A stretch of DNA of 64,000 bases from Ferruginibacter sp. (GCA_019638575.1 JAHBTN010000006.1:62001-126000), one strand, 5' to 3'. Counted from the stretch's first letter, positions 17,765 through 27,044 are shown. Numbers and translations: made by a program. The notes: generated by a model from the sequence alone, not told the origin.

Positions 17765-18530
17765 ACGGATACATTTTGGTTTTTAACAGATATTGATTTG
17801 TACTGCTATTGGATTAACAGGCCAAATTTTTAATTTACAAAAATCACAAAGCAGAAAATAATTAAGAGTAGTTTGTTAAACAATTTTCTTGTAGAGAAAA
17901 TTCTAAATGCAAAAGCATACTTATTTTATTTCGTATACAACATGCATCTAAAATAAATCTCTTATTTTCTACACTTGTAAAATCTTTTTGTTGCTGGATT
18001 GTTTGCCTGTGGATGGCAGGCGTAGGATATGTTTATCTTAACCGCAAAAAATAATTCTGCAGTAAAACAAACTAAATAAAATAACTTGAAATTTTTTGAA
18101 GAACTGTACGGATATGTTTTGGTTCTTCAGTGATAGTGTATAATTAAGTTTTCATAGGTTATTAATTTTTTGCTTTAAACACATCTTGAAATTTAACAAC
18201 AATTATGCCAAAAATTTAAAAAATATTTGCTATTAATATTTTTTAAAGCAGTAAGCTGAAAAAGAAGTTTTTTTTTCTTATTCAATTTTCTAAACAGCTT
18301 TTAGTTAAGCAATTGCAGTTATTCAATTAAATGTGGAACGACAATGAAAAAAAATTATTTTACAAATCAACTTTTTTTTTTTGAAAAGGTATTTTTTGTT
18401 TTTAAAGTTAGTATAATTCAATACTGGCAATGGGTTTGTTGCGTATTTATACATGTAAAAATACCCTTGTATTGTAGTTGATTGTATGTATAAAACTGTA
18501 GGATGAATGCCGCAAATTGTAATAAAAATA
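17765..18530. other. Gene-free, A/T-rich region (766 bases)
   Basis: No ORF with coding character on either strand. Contains short inverted repeats (GCCTG/CAGGC around 18009-18026; GAAGAAC/GTTCTTC around 18099-18128) and long T and A runs. It must hold the promoter of the beta-helix gene (- strand) and the 3' end of the VIT1 transcript; I see no clear TAnnTTTG next to the start. Confidence 0.5.
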
Positions 18531-19235
18531 CTACTTAAAAAGTTTTGCTACTGCAAATGCTGCTGCAGCAGCAACAGCGCCAATGATTGTTACTTTTAAT
18601 GCACCTAACCATGGATTGATACCTGTGATGCGGCTTTTAATGAAACCAAAAACAAACAGGCAGAATAATGTAACAATCACAGAAACTTTTAATGCTTCTA
18701 CAGTGTTACTTATAAAAAAATAGGGAGCCAATGGAATGATACCACCAACGATATACGAAATACCAATGTTTAATGCGCTTTTGGTTGCTCTTTTAGGGTC
18801 TGGCTTATCAAGCCCCAGTTCGTACTTCATCATAAATTCAACCCATCTATCTTTATCTTGAGCAATTTCAGCAGTTGCTTGTTCCTGCAAAGCAGGGCTT
18901 AATCCAATATTGGCAAAAAATTCTTTGGTTTCTTCAATTTCCCTGTGACGAAGATTTTCCACTTCATCATATTCTCTTTGCACTTCACTTGCATAATGGT
19001 CTTGTTCTGTTTTACCTGCAAGGTAACCGCCAAGACCCATGGCAATACTGCCGGCAGCAATTTCGGCAATACCTGCAAGTACTACAATATTGCTATTGTC
19101 TACCACGCTGCTAAGGCCTGCTGCCAATGCAAAAGGTACTGTTAAACCATCGCTCATACCAATAACTACATCCCTTAACAGGTTACTGCTTTTTAAATGA
19201 AACTCGGTATGAATTTGTTGTGAAACAGGCTCCAT
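18531..19235 (-). CDS. VIT1/CCC1 family iron/manganese transporter
   Basis: 234 residues. The first membrane segment carries the family pattern DVVIGMSDGLTVPFALAAGLS, the second IAEIAAGSIAMGLGGYLA, and the cytoplasmic helical domain between TM2 and TM3 is rich in Glu (EYDEVENLRHREIEETKEFF), as in the metal-binding domain of VIT1. Three more membrane segments follow. These proteins move Fe2+ or Mn2+ out of the cytoplasm. It lies alone between gene-free DNA and the aminotransferase gene. Confidence 0.92.
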   Translation of the reverse strand: MEPVSQQIHTEFHLKSSNLLRDVVIGMSDGLTVPFALAAGLSSVVDNSNIVVLAGIAEIAAGSIAMGLGGYLAGKTEQDHYASEVQREYDEVENLRHREIEETKEFFANIGLSPALQEQATAEIAQDKDRWVEFMMKYELGLDKPDPKRATKSALNIGISYIVGGIIPLAPYFFISNTVEALKVSVIVTLFCLFVFGFIKSRITGINPWLGALKVTIIGAVAAAAAFAVAKLFK

Positions 19236-19306
19236 AATTTTATAAATCTAAACCAGGTTTTATAAAGTCAAAAAAAAGTTTCTGAATATTGTAAACATAA
19301 CTGCAG

Positions 19307-20548
19307 CTATATATTATTAAGCTGTTGCAGGCTTTTTGCAATGATGCTTACACATTCCATTACCTGTTCTTTATTAATAATTAAAGGCGGAGCAAAACGA
19401 ATCTTATCGCCATGTGTGGGTTTTGCAAGCAGTCCGTTTTCTTTTAAAATTAAACATAATTCCCAGGCAGCATCAGGATTTTTATGTTTTATAACAATGG
19501 CATTTAATAAACCCATACCTCTAACAACTGAAACAAATGGCGTATTAAGTTTTTTCAATTCGCTGCGTAACAGGTTTCCCATCGCTTCGGCATTGGCACT
19601 TAAGTTTTCATCTTTTAAAACTTGCAATGCAGTTATGGCTACAGCACAGGCAAGAGGATTGCCACCATAAGTGCTTCCATGCTCGCCGGGTTTTATCGTC
19701 ATCATAATTTCATCATCGCACAAAACAGCGCTAACGGGTAACATGCCACCACTTAAAGCTTTGCCAAGAATCAAAATATCAGGCCGTACATCTTCATGGT
19801 CGCAGGCTAGCATTTTGCCGGTTCGTGCAAGACCACTTTGTATTTCATCAGCCACCATCAACACATTGTATTCATCACAAAGGTTACGGATGCCTTTAAA
19901 ATACCCGGCATCGGGCACTACTACTCCGGCTTCGCCCTGTATGGGTTCAAATAAAAAAGCCGCCACATTTTTATCCTGTAATGCTTTTTCTAATGCGTGC
20001 AAATCATTATGTGGTATTGATGTGTAACCTGCAGTGAAAGGCCCAAAATTATTTTTTGCAGTGGAGTCGCTGCTGAAAGAAATTACATTGATGGTACGGC
20101 CATGAAAATTACCATCGCATACAATAATCTTTGCTTCGTTGGCAGCTATTCCTTTTACCTGGTATGCCCACTTACGGCAAAGCTTAATGGCTGTTTCTAC
20201 CGCTTCTACACCTGTATTCATGGGCAGTACTTTATCGTATCCAAAATAAGCGGTGATATATTTTTCGTATTCGCCAAGCAGGTTGCTGTGAAAAGCACGG
20301 GATGTAAGTGTAAGTTTTTGTGCCTGTTCAATTAATGCTGCAACAATTTTTGGGTGGCAATGCCCCTGGTTAACGGCTGAGTAGCCGCTTAAAAAATCAT
20401 AATATCGCTTATCATCCACATCATATAAAAAAACACCTTCGCCTTTTTTTAAAACTACGGGCAGCGGGTGGTAATTATGTGCACCGTATTTATCTTCAAG
20501 GTTAATGTATTGCTGTGTATTGGCTGTAACAGCTAAAGTAGTATTCAT
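19307..20548 (-). CDS. rocD: Ornithine--oxo-acid transaminase
   Basis: 413 residues from MNTTLAV; the frame is open to 20599, but those 17 extra residues are hydrophobic and come from the leader region. It converts ornithine plus 2-oxoglutarate to glutamate semialdehyde plus glutamate with PLP. Key residues: PLP Lys263 in [11 protein letters not shown], Asp234 in [12 protein letters not shown], and [18 protein letters not shown] near 110, all typical of OAT. The high similarity to the family core makes the call firm over acetylornithine aminotransferase. Upstream lies a 23-codon ORF and a terminator-like hairpin that could control it by attenuation. Confidence 0.95.
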   Translation of the reverse strand: MNTTLAVTANTQQYINLEDKYGAHNYHPLPVVLKKGEGVFLYDVDDKRYYDFLSGYSAVNQGHCHPKIVAALIEQAQKLTLTSRAFHSNLLGEYEKYITAYFGYDKVLPMNTGVEAVETAIKLCRKWAYQVKGIAANEAKIIVCDGNFHGRTINVISFSSDSTAKNNFGPFTAGYTSIPHNDLHALEKALQDKNVAAFLFEPIQGEAGVVVPDAGYFKGIRNLCDEYNVLMVADEIQSGLARTGKMLACDHEDVRPDILILGKALSGGMLPVSAVLCDDEIMMTIKPGEHGSTYGGNPLACAVAITALQVLKDENLSANAEAMGNLLRSELKKLNTPFVSVVRGMGLLNAIVIKHKNPDAAWELCLILKENGLLAKPTHGDKIRFAPPLIINKEQVMECVSIIAKSLQQLNNI

Positions 20549-20577
20549 AAAAAATAAATTAAAAAGTAGTAGAATAG

Positions 20578-20605
20578 AAAATAAAAACACAGCCTGCATG
20601 GCGCA
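20578..20605 (-). terminator. Terminator-like hairpin in the rocD leader (possible attenuator)
   Basis: On the - strand: ACCTGC, loop GCCAT, GCAGGCTG, followed by TGTTTTTATTTT. The stem is five GC-rich base pairs (CCTGC/GCAGG) followed by a U-rich tract, and it lies between the leader ORF stop (20617) and the rocD start (20548). The 3' arm GCAGG could instead pair with CCTGC inside the leader ORF, giving two exclusive folds. Short stem, so moderate confidence. Confidence 0.45.
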
Positions 20606-20616
20606 GGTTAAAAACT

Positions 20617-20688
20617 TTATACAGCTCGATGATTGAGCAGGTCGAGATTGCTGTAAAGAAAAGAAGATATGTTGTTTTTCGTGTTCAT
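20617..20688 (-). CDS. Candidate 23-residue leader peptide upstream of rocD
   Basis: ATG to TAA on the - strand, 23 codons: begins [10 protein letters not shown], continues LYSNLD and ends LLNHRAV. It starts 19 bases after the ispE stop and ends 69 bases before the rocD start, immediately ahead of a terminator-like hairpin. It contains an Arg near its end and a short internal hairpin (CTCGA ... TCGAG). Arrangement as in translational attenuators or metabolite-sensing arrest peptides; E. coli speFL is a known ornithine-sensing leader. No homology claimed; could be a chance ORF. Confidence 0.4.
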   Translation of the reverse strand: MNTKNNISSFLYSNLDLLNHRAV

Positions 20689-20706
20689 TGATGGCTGCAA
20701 GTTAAC

Positions 20707-21540
20707 CTAATTTATTGTTTTAATAAAATAGTTCTTGCCTTCAAACATCTTTGTATCAATGTTTGTATTAAAAACGCCAAAAACCGTACTGCCGCTGCCG
20801 CTCATAGCAGCATATAAGGCTCCCATTTTGTATAATGTTTCTTTTATCTCTTTTATTTGAGGATGAGCGTTAAAAACCGGTAATTCAAAATCATTCAGCA
20901 ATTCATCTTTCCAGCTTATGATGGGTTGTGCTATGATTTGTTTTATTGATTTACCTGTACGTATAAATGTTTTTTCATTGTACGATTGTTTTAACAATTG
21001 CGAAAAAGCCCAACCGGTATTTACATGAATACCCGGATTAACAAGTACGATTTTATATTTGCTTATATCAACTTCAATTTCTTCCAATCTTTCGCCACGG
21101 CCTTTGGCTATGCATGGTTTATTGATGATGAAAAAAGGGCAATCGCTGCCAAGCTGCAAAGCATAATTAATTAGTTGGGGTGTTGTTAAGTTAAGATTGA
21201 ATTTGTTATTAAGAAGATTTAGCATGAATGCCGAATCGGCCGAACCACCGCCCAGCCCGGCACCCATTGGAATTGATTTGTGCAGGTGAATTTTAACATA
21301 GGGCAACTGCGGAAAATCTTTTTTTAATAAATGATATGCTTTTACACAAAGATTATCTGCCATGCTGCCATCAACTGGTAAGCCTGTTGCGGTAAATTCT
21401 AAAGTAGCGGATGATATTATTTCAAGTGCATCATAAAGAGCAACAGGGTAAAAAACAGTTTCTATTTCATGAAAACCGTCTTCTCTTTTACCCAAAACCT
21501 GTAAGCCGATATTTATTTTGCAATTAGGAAAACTTATCAT
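20707..21540 (-). CDS. ispE: 4-diphosphocytidyl-2-C-methyl-D-erythritol kinase
   Basis: 277 residues, a GHMP kinase of the MEP isoprenoid pathway; it phosphorylates CDP-methylerythritol. Visible signatures: CKINIGLQVLGKREDGFHEIET at the start, the ATP-binding glycine-rich motif PMGAGLGGGSADSA (about residues 91-104), and MSGSGSTVFGVF near the end. Full length. The gene precedes the rocD leader with 18 bases between, and follows the bifunctional-nuclease gene by 45 bases; cotranscription with the latter is likely. Confidence 0.96.
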   Translation of the reverse strand: MISFPNCKINIGLQVLGKREDGFHEIETVFYPVALYDALEIISSATLEFTATGLPVDGSMADNLCVKAYHLLKKDFPQLPYVKIHLHKSIPMGAGLGGGSADSAFMLNLLNNKFNLNLTTPQLINYALQLGSDCPFFIINKPCIAKGRGERLEEIEVDISKYKIVLVNPGIHVNTGWAFSQLLKQSYNEKTFIRTGKSIKQIIAQPIISWKDELLNDFELPVFNAHPQIKEIKETLYKMGALYAAMSGSGSTVFGVFNTNIDTKMFEGKNYFIKTIN

Positions 21541-21585
21541 GGCTTAGCATATTATGCCATTGAAGAAAAAATAAATTCCGAAAGA

Positions 21586-22170
21586 TTATTTATTGCTGCG
21601 TCTTTTAATTTCATCCCTGATGGCAATGGCACGTATATAATCTTCGTGTTCTAAAACTTCTGCCAATAACCCTTCCAGTTCTTCAAGCGATAGGGTTTTT
21701 AAATTATCGCCACTGCCTTGTTCGGAAGTAACTGCTGCTGCTGGTTTGGGTTTACCATCATCTTCCATCAATATGCCGGCCTGGTCTAATATAGTATCAT
21801 AAGTATAAATAGGGCAGCCAAACCTTACCGCCAAAGCTAATGCATCAGAGGTACGGGAATCTATGTCAACCGTATCATTTGCAGAGCTGCAAACCAGTTT
21901 GCTGTAAAAAATACCTTCCTGCAAATCGTTTATCACCACTTCGTGAAGCTCTACATTAAATGCCATCATAAAATTCTTCATCAGGTCGTGCGTTAAAGGA
22001 CGGCTGGGGCTCATACGTTCTAATGCCACAGCTATGGCCTGTGCTTCAAAACCACCAATAACAATGGGTAAACGGCGTAAACCATTTATTTCTCCCAGCA
22101 CCACCGCATATGAATGCGTTTGTGTAATGCTATGCGATAAAGCAACTATTTCCAATTCTATCTTTTTCAT
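21586..22170 (-). CDS. Bifunctional nuclease family protein (DUF151) with C-terminal UvrB/UvrC motif
   Basis: 194 residues. Residues 1-130 match the bifunctional nuclease (BFN, DUF151) fold: LPIVIGGFEAQAIAVALE, RPLTHDLMKNF, DSRTSDALALAVRFGCPIY. The final ~40 residues (LEELEGLLAEVLEHEDYIRAIAIRDEIKRR) are a UvrB/UvrC-type helical hairpin, a known combination in Bacteroidota. Plant and archaeal-type BFN proteins have RNase and DNase activity; the cellular role here is unknown. Confidence 0.92.
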   Translation of the reverse strand: MKKIELEIVALSHSITQTHSYAVVLGEINGLRRLPIVIGGFEAQAIAVALERMSPSRPLTHDLMKNFMMAFNVELHEVVINDLQEGIFYSKLVCSSANDTVDIDSRTSDALALAVRFGCPIYTYDTILDQAGILMEDDGKPKPAAAVTSEQGSGDNLKTLSLEELEGLLAEVLEHEDYIRAIAIRDEIKRRSNK

Positions 22171-22213
22171 ACCACAAACCTTCTGTTACAAAATTTATCT
22201 TGTTGTTAAACAG

Positions 22214-22221
22214 CAAATATA
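22214..22221 (-). promoter_or_regulatory. Candidate -7 promoter element for the BFN/ispE unit
   Basis: TATATTTG on the - strand, matching TAnnTTTG, 44 bases upstream of the bifunctional-nuclease start and just downstream of the etfA terminator hairpin. The -33 element is unclear. Confidence 0.4.
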
Positions 22222-22225
22222 AACG

Positions 22226-22257
22226 AAAAGCCTTTCAAAATTAAGTTGAAAGGCTTT
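22226..22257 (-). terminator. Intrinsic terminator after etfA
   Basis: 12-bp perfect stem AAAGCCTTTCAA/TTGAAAGGCTTT (arms 22246-22257 and 22227-22238) with a 7-base loop, followed on the - strand by CTTTTCGTTT. It is 31 bases past the etfA stop and insulates etfBA from the BFN gene. Confidence 0.75.
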
Positions 22258-22287
22258 AAATGTAAAATAGGTTATTTTATAGATTCA

Positions 22288-23250
22288 TTAAACCCCTTTT
22301 AATTTTTTTACTGCATCAATAATCTTTGGCATCACTTCAAAAGCATCGCCAACAATACCATAATCGGCGGCTTTAAAGAAAGGCGCTTCGGGGTCTTTAT
22401 TGATAACAACAATCACTTTACTGCGGTTAACGCCGGCAAGGTGTTGTATGGCTCCCGAAATACCAATTGCAAAGTAAAGGTTGGGTGCAATAGCAAGGCC
22501 GGTTTGTCCCACATGCTCGTGATGCGGCCTCCAGTCGCTGTCGGCAACAGGGCGGCTGCAGGCAGTTGCTGCACCCAGCAGTTTTGCAAGGTCGGTAACC
22601 ATCGCCCAGTTTTCGGGCCCTTTTAATCCACGGCCACCACTCACAACAATTTCTGCTTCGCTTAATGGAATTTCGCCAACCACTTTATCAGTACTTATCA
22701 CCTGCACTTTAGACGCATCTGCTGTTGTTGCAAACGGCAACACTTCGGCTTTAGCATCGGTAGTGGTTATGCTGTATGAGTTAGGGTTTAGGGCAATGAT
22801 TTTAATATCGGTGTTGATGGTTACATTGGCAAAAGCCTTACCGCTAAAAACATTTTTCTTTACGGTGAAACCATTAGTAGTATCGGGCAATGCCACGGCG
22901 CCAGAAACAAGTCCGGCTTTTAAACGTACACTCAGGCGTGGTGTAATTGCTTTTCCGTTAAAATTATTTGAGAAGATGATTACTTTGGCACCAATGCTTG
23001 TTGCAACTTCAGCAATTAGCTTTGCATAAACCTGTGCATCCATATTATTAAGTGCATCATTGTTTATGGTATGCACTTTACCAATTCCGTAGTTGCCAAT
23101 GGCAGCCAGGTCGTCGGTAACATTGCCTAAAACAATAGCTTCGGCGCTTGTGCTTAATTGTTGTGCAACTTTTGCGCCATAAGAAGCAGCTTCTAAAGAA
23201 GATTTTTTTATTTGTCCTTCTGACTGATCTAAAAATATTAATACTGACAT
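22288..23250 (-). CDS. etfA: Electron transfer flavoprotein, alpha subunit
   Basis: 320 residues. The C-terminal FAD domain has the strongly conserved GRGLKGPENW, ACSRPVADSDWRPHHEHVGQTG, YFAIGISGAIQHLAG and VINKDPEAPFF motifs. With EtfB it forms the soluble heterodimer that passes electrons from acyl-CoA and other dehydrogenases to ETF-quinone oxidoreductase. It is 21 bases downstream of etfB in a two-gene operon, closed by a terminator. Confidence 0.97.
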   Translation of the reverse strand: MSVLIFLDQSEGQIKKSSLEAASYGAKVAQQLSTSAEAIVLGNVTDDLAAIGNYGIGKVHTINNDALNNMDAQVYAKLIAEVATSIGAKVIIFSNNFNGKAITPRLSVRLKAGLVSGAVALPDTTNGFTVKKNVFSGKAFANVTINTDIKIIALNPNSYSITTTDAKAEVLPFATTADASKVQVISTDKVVGEIPLSEAEIVVSGGRGLKGPENWAMVTDLAKLLGAATACSRPVADSDWRPHHEHVGQTGLAIAPNLYFAIGISGAIQHLAGVNRSKVIVVINKDPEAPFFKAADYGIVGDAFEVMPKIIDAVKKLKGV

Positions 23251-23271
23251 AAATAAGTTTATAAGATGTAA

Positions 23272-24015
23272 TTAAATAACTTTCGCTTCTTCGTGTAATA
23301 ACCTTACCAATTCTTCGGGTGTATCGGGCGATACAAGTTTTACACTTGCTTTTGCAGGCGGCAAATCAAAAGATGCAATACTTGTTAATGCATCTACTGC
23401 AACCGGTTCAACCACGTTCAGCGGTTTGCTTCTTGCACCCATAATACCTTTCATATTTGGTATGCGTTGTTCGGCCATTCCTTTTTGGCAACTTACCACA
23501 AGCGGCAATGTAACTTTATCAGTTTCTTCGCCGCCTTCAATTTCACGAACAATTTCTGCATCGGTACCGCTTAAAGTAAATTTAGTAGCCAGCGAAACAT
23601 AAGGCATATCCAATAATTCTGCTACCATTCCGCCTACAGAAGATCCATTGTAGTCAATGGTTTCTTTACCTGTAAAAACTAAATCGTAACTGCCTTTTTT
23701 TGCAATCTCAGCAATCTGCGAAGCAATATAAAAGCTATCATGGCTATCGGCATTTACACGGATGGCTTCATCGCCACCAAGTGCAAGCGCTTTGCGTATG
23801 ATGGGGTCGCAATCGGCGCCACCAACTGTTACAAGATGAATAACGGTTGAAGGGTCGGCTTCTTTTAGTTCAATAGCCCTAACAAGTGCATACCATTCAT
23901 CGTAAGGGTTAATGATCCACTGTACTCCATCAGCAGCGAATTTCGTATTGTTATCGGCGAAAGCTATTTTTGCCGTGGTATCAGGCGTTTTACTGATACA
24001 AACTAAAATCTTCAT
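23272..24015 (-). CDS. etfB: Electron transfer flavoprotein, beta subunit
   Basis: 247 residues. Family features: MKILVCISKTPDTTAKI at the start, INPYDEWYALVRAIELKE, a GKETIDYNGSSVGGMVAE signature, and LPLVVSCQKGMAEQRIPNMKGIM, the nucleotide (AMP) binding and ETF beta signature region. First gene of etfBA. No other beta-oxidation gene is adjacent; the acyl-CoA carboxylase at 57.5 kb is the nearest fatty-acid/amino-acid catabolism gene. Confidence 0.97.
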   Translation of the reverse strand: MKILVCISKTPDTTAKIAFADNNTKFAADGVQWIINPYDEWYALVRAIELKEADPSTVIHLVTVGGADCDPIIRKALALGGDEAIRVNADSHDSFYIASQIAEIAKKGSYDLVFTGKETIDYNGSSVGGMVAELLDMPYVSLATKFTLSGTDAEIVREIEGGEETDKVTLPLVVSCQKGMAEQRIPNMKGIMGARSKPLNVVEPVAVDALTSIASFDLPPAKASVKLVSPDTPEELVRLLHEEAKVI

Positions 24016-24063
24016 GTATGTTTATTTTTAAATTCCTGAAATAAGTTGTTTATGCAACTATTG

Positions 24064-24071
24064 CAAAGATA
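24064..24071 (-). promoter_or_regulatory. Candidate -7 promoter element for etfBA
   Basis: TATCTTTG on the - strand, perfect TAnnTTTG, 49 bases upstream of the etfB start in the 105-base divergent gap with the TPR gene. No clear -33 at standard spacing. Confidence 0.5.
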
Positions 24072-24120
24072 AGCGAAGAACGGTTATTTTTAGATAAAAA
24101 AAACAAATAATTATTACAGC

Positions 24121-24432
24121 ATGAGCAGGATTGAAAAATTGCAGGAACTTTTGAAAGAATCTGGCGAAGATAGTTTTCTGCAACATGCGCTGGCATTGGA
24201 ATACATTAAGATTGGCAATGATGCAGATGCCCGTTTATTATTTACAAAAATATTACAGCGTGAACCAGCTTATATTGGATCTTACTATCACCTGGCAAAA
24301 CTGTTGGAACGAGCAGGTGAAATTGATAAAGCGATTGAGGTATATAAAAAAGGGATGATGGAAGCAAAAGCGGTAAACGACAACCATGCTTATAACGAAT
24401 TGATGATGGCGCTTGAAGATATTGAAGAGTAA
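24121..24432 (+). CDS. Small cytoplasmic TPR protein
   Basis: 103 residues without signal peptide. Two to three TPR units cover most of the chain (DSFLQHALALEYIKIGNDADARLLFTKIL and YIGSYYHLAKLLERAGEIDKAIEVYKKG). Highly acidic C-terminus (ALEDIEE). Small stand-alone TPR proteins like this are common in Bacteroidota, often near tilS or rhomboid genes; partner unknown. 83 bases separate it from tilS, and both face the same way. Confidence 0.85.
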   Translation: MSRIEKLQELLKESGEDSFLQHALALEYIKIGNDADARLLFTKILQREPAYIGSYYHLAKLLERAGEIDKAIEVYKKGMMEAKAVNDNHAYNELMMALEDIEE

Positions 24433-24515
24433 GCCTGTAATAAATCTTGCAAAAGAAAAAATTTGTACAAAAATTATTATGGTAAAACGAAATTGAACAA
24501 TTAGTTTTTTTTACA

Positions 24516-25895
24516 ATGAACCTGTTAAAGGAATTTGAACAATATATAAAACAGCAAAATCTTTTTAATGCAAAAGATAAATTGCTGCTTGCGGTAAGCG
24601 GTGGTGTGGATTCGGTTGTGCTGTGTGAATTGTGCAGTCTGGCAGGTTTTGATTTTATGATTGCTCATTGCAATTTTCAGTTAAGAGCTGCAGAAAGTGA
24701 AAGGGATGAAAATTTTGTAAGAGAGCTTGGCAAAAAATATGCGGTAGAAGTATTTGTAAAAAAATTTGATACTGAGAAATATGCAGCTGATAATAAATGC
24801 AGCATACAGGTGGCCGCAAGAGAGTTGCGTTATGCATGGTTTGATGAAATTTTGAATGATGTAAAAAACAATCTTGTTTCTACAACCGGGAAACAGCCTG
24901 CAACTGCTGTGTGGTTGTTAACTGCACATCATGCAAACGATAATATTGAAACCCTGCTCCTGAATTTTTTTAAAGGTACCGGTATCAGCGGACTGCATGG
25001 CATAATACCAAAACAAAAAAATATTTGCCGGCCATTGCTGTTTGCAAAAAAAGAAATGCTGCTGGCTTTTGCAAAAGAAAAACATCTTGCATTTGTTGAA
25101 GACTCATCCAATGCATCTAATAAATATGCCCGTAATTATTTTCGTAATGAGTTGATCCCGGGATTGCAGAAAGTTTTTCCACAGGTGGAAGAAAACCTGC
25201 TTGATAATATAGAACGGTTCGTCGAAATAGAAGTTGCCTACCTGCAGTTCATCAACCAACAAAAAAAAGGGCTGATGGAAAACAAAGGGAACGAAGTGCA
25301 TATCCCGGTACTGAAACTACTAAAGGCAAAGCCTTTAAAATCTATCGTGTTTGAAATAATTAAAGACTTTGGGTTTACTGCACATCAAACCGGTGAAGTA
25401 ATTGGTTTGCTTACCAGCGAATCTGGAAAATATATACCCTCTGCATCGCACCGTATCATTAAAAACCGCAACTGGCTTATCATTTCGCCCAACCAAACTA
25501 CTGAAGCAATTAATATTTTAGTAGAAGAAACAAGTAAAAAAATAAAGTTTCAGCCCGGCACCATTAGTTTTGATATGATAACTGCTGATAAATTTTCGGG
25601 GCATATTCAAACAGCTAATCATATAGCGCAACTTGATGCCGGTGAAATAAAATTTCCATTGCTGTTGCGTAAATGGAAGGCCGGTGATTATTTTTATCCG
25701 CTTGGCATGAACAGGAAAAAGAAACTAAGCCGTTTTTTTATCGATCAAAAATTATCAGTTACACAAAAAGAAAATACCTGGGTTTTGGAGATGGATAAAA
25801 AAATTATCTGGGTGGTAGGCATGCGTATAGATAACCGTTTTAAAGTGATTAACAGTACAAAAAATATTTTGCAGGTAACCTTAACCGTTTCCTAA
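24516..25895 (+). CDS. tilS: tRNA(Ile)-lysidine synthetase
   Basis: 459 residues. N-terminal N-type ATPase with the PP-loop AVSGGVDSVVL (SGGVDS at residues 28-33), the HCNFQLRAAES segment, and LTAHHANDNIETLLLNFFKGTG. The C-terminal substrate domain ends with RKWKAGDYFYPLGMNRKKKLSRFF, typical of TilS. The enzyme converts C34 of tRNA-Ile(CAU) to lysidine and is essential for decoding AUA. The last 15 bases overlap the 3' end of the convergent rhomboid gene. Confidence 0.96.
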   Translation: MNLLKEFEQYIKQQNLFNAKDKLLLAVSGGVDSVVLCELCSLAGFDFMIAHCNFQLRAAESERDENFVRELGKKYAVEVFVKKFDTEKYAADNKCSIQVAARELRYAWFDEILNDVKNNLVSTTGKQPATAVWLLTAHHANDNIETLLLNFFKGTGISGLHGIIPKQKNICRPLLFAKKEMLLAFAKEKHLAFVEDSSNASNKYARNYFRNELIPGLQKVFPQVEENLLDNIERFVEIEVAYLQFINQQKKGLMENKGNEVHIPVLKLLKAKPLKSIVFEIIKDFGFTAHQTGEVIGLLTSESGKYIPSASHRIIKNRNWLIISPNQTTEAINILVEETSKKIKFQPGTISFDMITADKFSGHIQTANHIAQLDAGEIKFPLLLRKWKAGDYFYPLGMNRKKKLSRFFIDQKLSVTQKENTWVLEMDKKIIWVVGMRIDNRFKVINSTKNILQVTLTVS

Positions 25896-26534
25896 AATAC
25901 TTGGGTGTTTCAACTGCTCGATGATGCCAGTAAACAAATCCGGCTGCATAAATGCTATTAATGCAAGTGTAAATACAAGGCCAAATACCGAGCCCCAAAG
26001 GTGGGCATCGTGGTTTATATTATCGCCGCCTTTTTTACCCATATACACACAGTACAGGATATACAGTACAGCATACACTGTGGCAGAAATTTTTAATGCG
26101 CCGTAAATGTAAATACTGCTCCAGGGGCTGAAGATAATGGTGGCAAAAACCACGGCCGACACCGCACCCGAAGCGCCAAGCGACCTATAGTGGTAATCAT
26201 CTTTATGCTTAATGTAACTTGGAATATCAGAAATGATGAGCGCCAGGAAATATAGAGCCAGGTACGAAAACATGCCGCCCAGGCCATAGATGCTGAAATA
26301 AATTTCGAGGTTGCGGCCAAAAAAGAAAAGCGTAAACATGTTGAAGATAAGGTGCATGTAATCGGCATGTAAAAATCCCGAAGTGATAAAACGGATATAT
26401 TGGTTTTCACGGGCTACACGGTAGGGCCACATGATGGTTTTATCAACCATATCCCTGTTTGAAAATCCAATTAAAGAAAAAATAACATTAGCAATAATTA
26501 AACCGATGGTAACCGGGTAATCCTGGAAATTCAT
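25881..26534 (-). CDS. Rhomboid family intramembrane serine protease
   Basis: 217 residues with six membrane segments. Catalytic dyad visible: Ser122 in SLGASGAVSAV and His178 in HDAHLWGSVFG; the HLIFNMFTLFFFG stretch supplies the conserved Asn of the oxyanion region. Rhomboids cleave membrane-anchored proteins within or near their transmembrane segments; the substrate is unknown. The 3' end overlaps tilS by 15 bases; the rlmH gene lies 36 bases upstream on the same strand and may be cotranscribed. Confidence 0.93.
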   Translation of the reverse strand: MNFQDYPVTIGLIIANVIFSLIGFSNRDMVDKTIMWPYRVARENQYIRFITSGFLHADYMHLIFNMFTLFFFGRNLEIYFSIYGLGGMFSYLALYFLALIISDIPSYIKHKDDYHYRSLGASGAVSAVVFATIIFSPWSSIYIYGALKISATVYAVLYILYCVYMGKKGGDNINHDAHLWGSVFGLVFTLALIAFMQPDLFTGIIEQLKHPSILGNG

Positions 26535-26570
26535 ATTTATTGTTTAAATTTTTTTAATGGTTTAAAGCAG

Positions 26571-27044
26571 TTAATTATGATGGTATTTTTCGTTCCTGAT
26601 AATTGTGCATGCCCTGTATAACTGTTCGGCTACCATCAGCCGTACTAACTGGTGCGGAAAAACAAGTTTTGATAAACTCCATTGATAGTTGGCTCTTTTC
26701 TTCACTTCATCGCTAACACCAAAAGCGCCGCCAATTAAAAATACAATTGTTTTAGCGCTTTCATTGGCCCTTTGCTGAATAAAATTTGCCAGTTCGGGGC
26801 TGCTTAACTGCTTACCACGTTCATCCAATAATACCAGGTAATCTTCTTTTTGCAAAAAGCCGTTAACCAATTCTCCTTCTTTTTTTTTCAGTTCTGTTTC
26901 GCTCATGCTGCCGGCATATTTAGGTGTTGGCAAAATAACCCATTCAACAGGGTAGTAGTTGCCAATTCTTTTGGTAAAAATTTCTATGCCTTCTTTTACA
27001 AAAGGCTCATGAGATTTGCCGATGCTGCATAACTGAAATTTCAT
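26571..27044 (-). CDS. rlmH: 23S rRNA (pseudouridine(1915)-N(3))-methyltransferase
   Basis: 157 residues, the standard length of this SPOUT methyltransferase. Motifs: LLDERGKQLSSPELA, FLIGGAFGVSDEV (SAM-binding trefoil-knot loop) and the C-terminal LSKLVFPHQLVRLMVAEQLYRA. It methylates pseudouridine 1915 in helix 69 of 23S rRNA. Annotation is close to certain. Confidence 0.97.
   Translation of the reverse strand: MKFQLCSIGKSHEPFVKEGIEIFTKRIGNYYPVEWVILPTPKYAGSMSETELKKKEGELVNGFLQKEDYLVLLDERGKQLSSPELANFIQQRANESAKTIVFLIGGAFGVSDEVKKRANYQWSLSKLVFPHQLVRLMVAEQLYRACTIIRNEKYHHN

Noticed and set aside
20548-20599. Longer start for ornithine aminotransferase
   Set aside because: The 17 added residues are hydrophobic ([17 protein letters not shown]) but the enzyme is cytosolic and the family starts near MNTTLAV; the segment coincides with the U-rich tract after the leader hairpin.
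22446-22640. Additional promoter elements inside etfA
   Set aside because: TAnnTTTG-like strings occur by chance in A/T-rich coding DNA; without a start codon context I did not annotate them.
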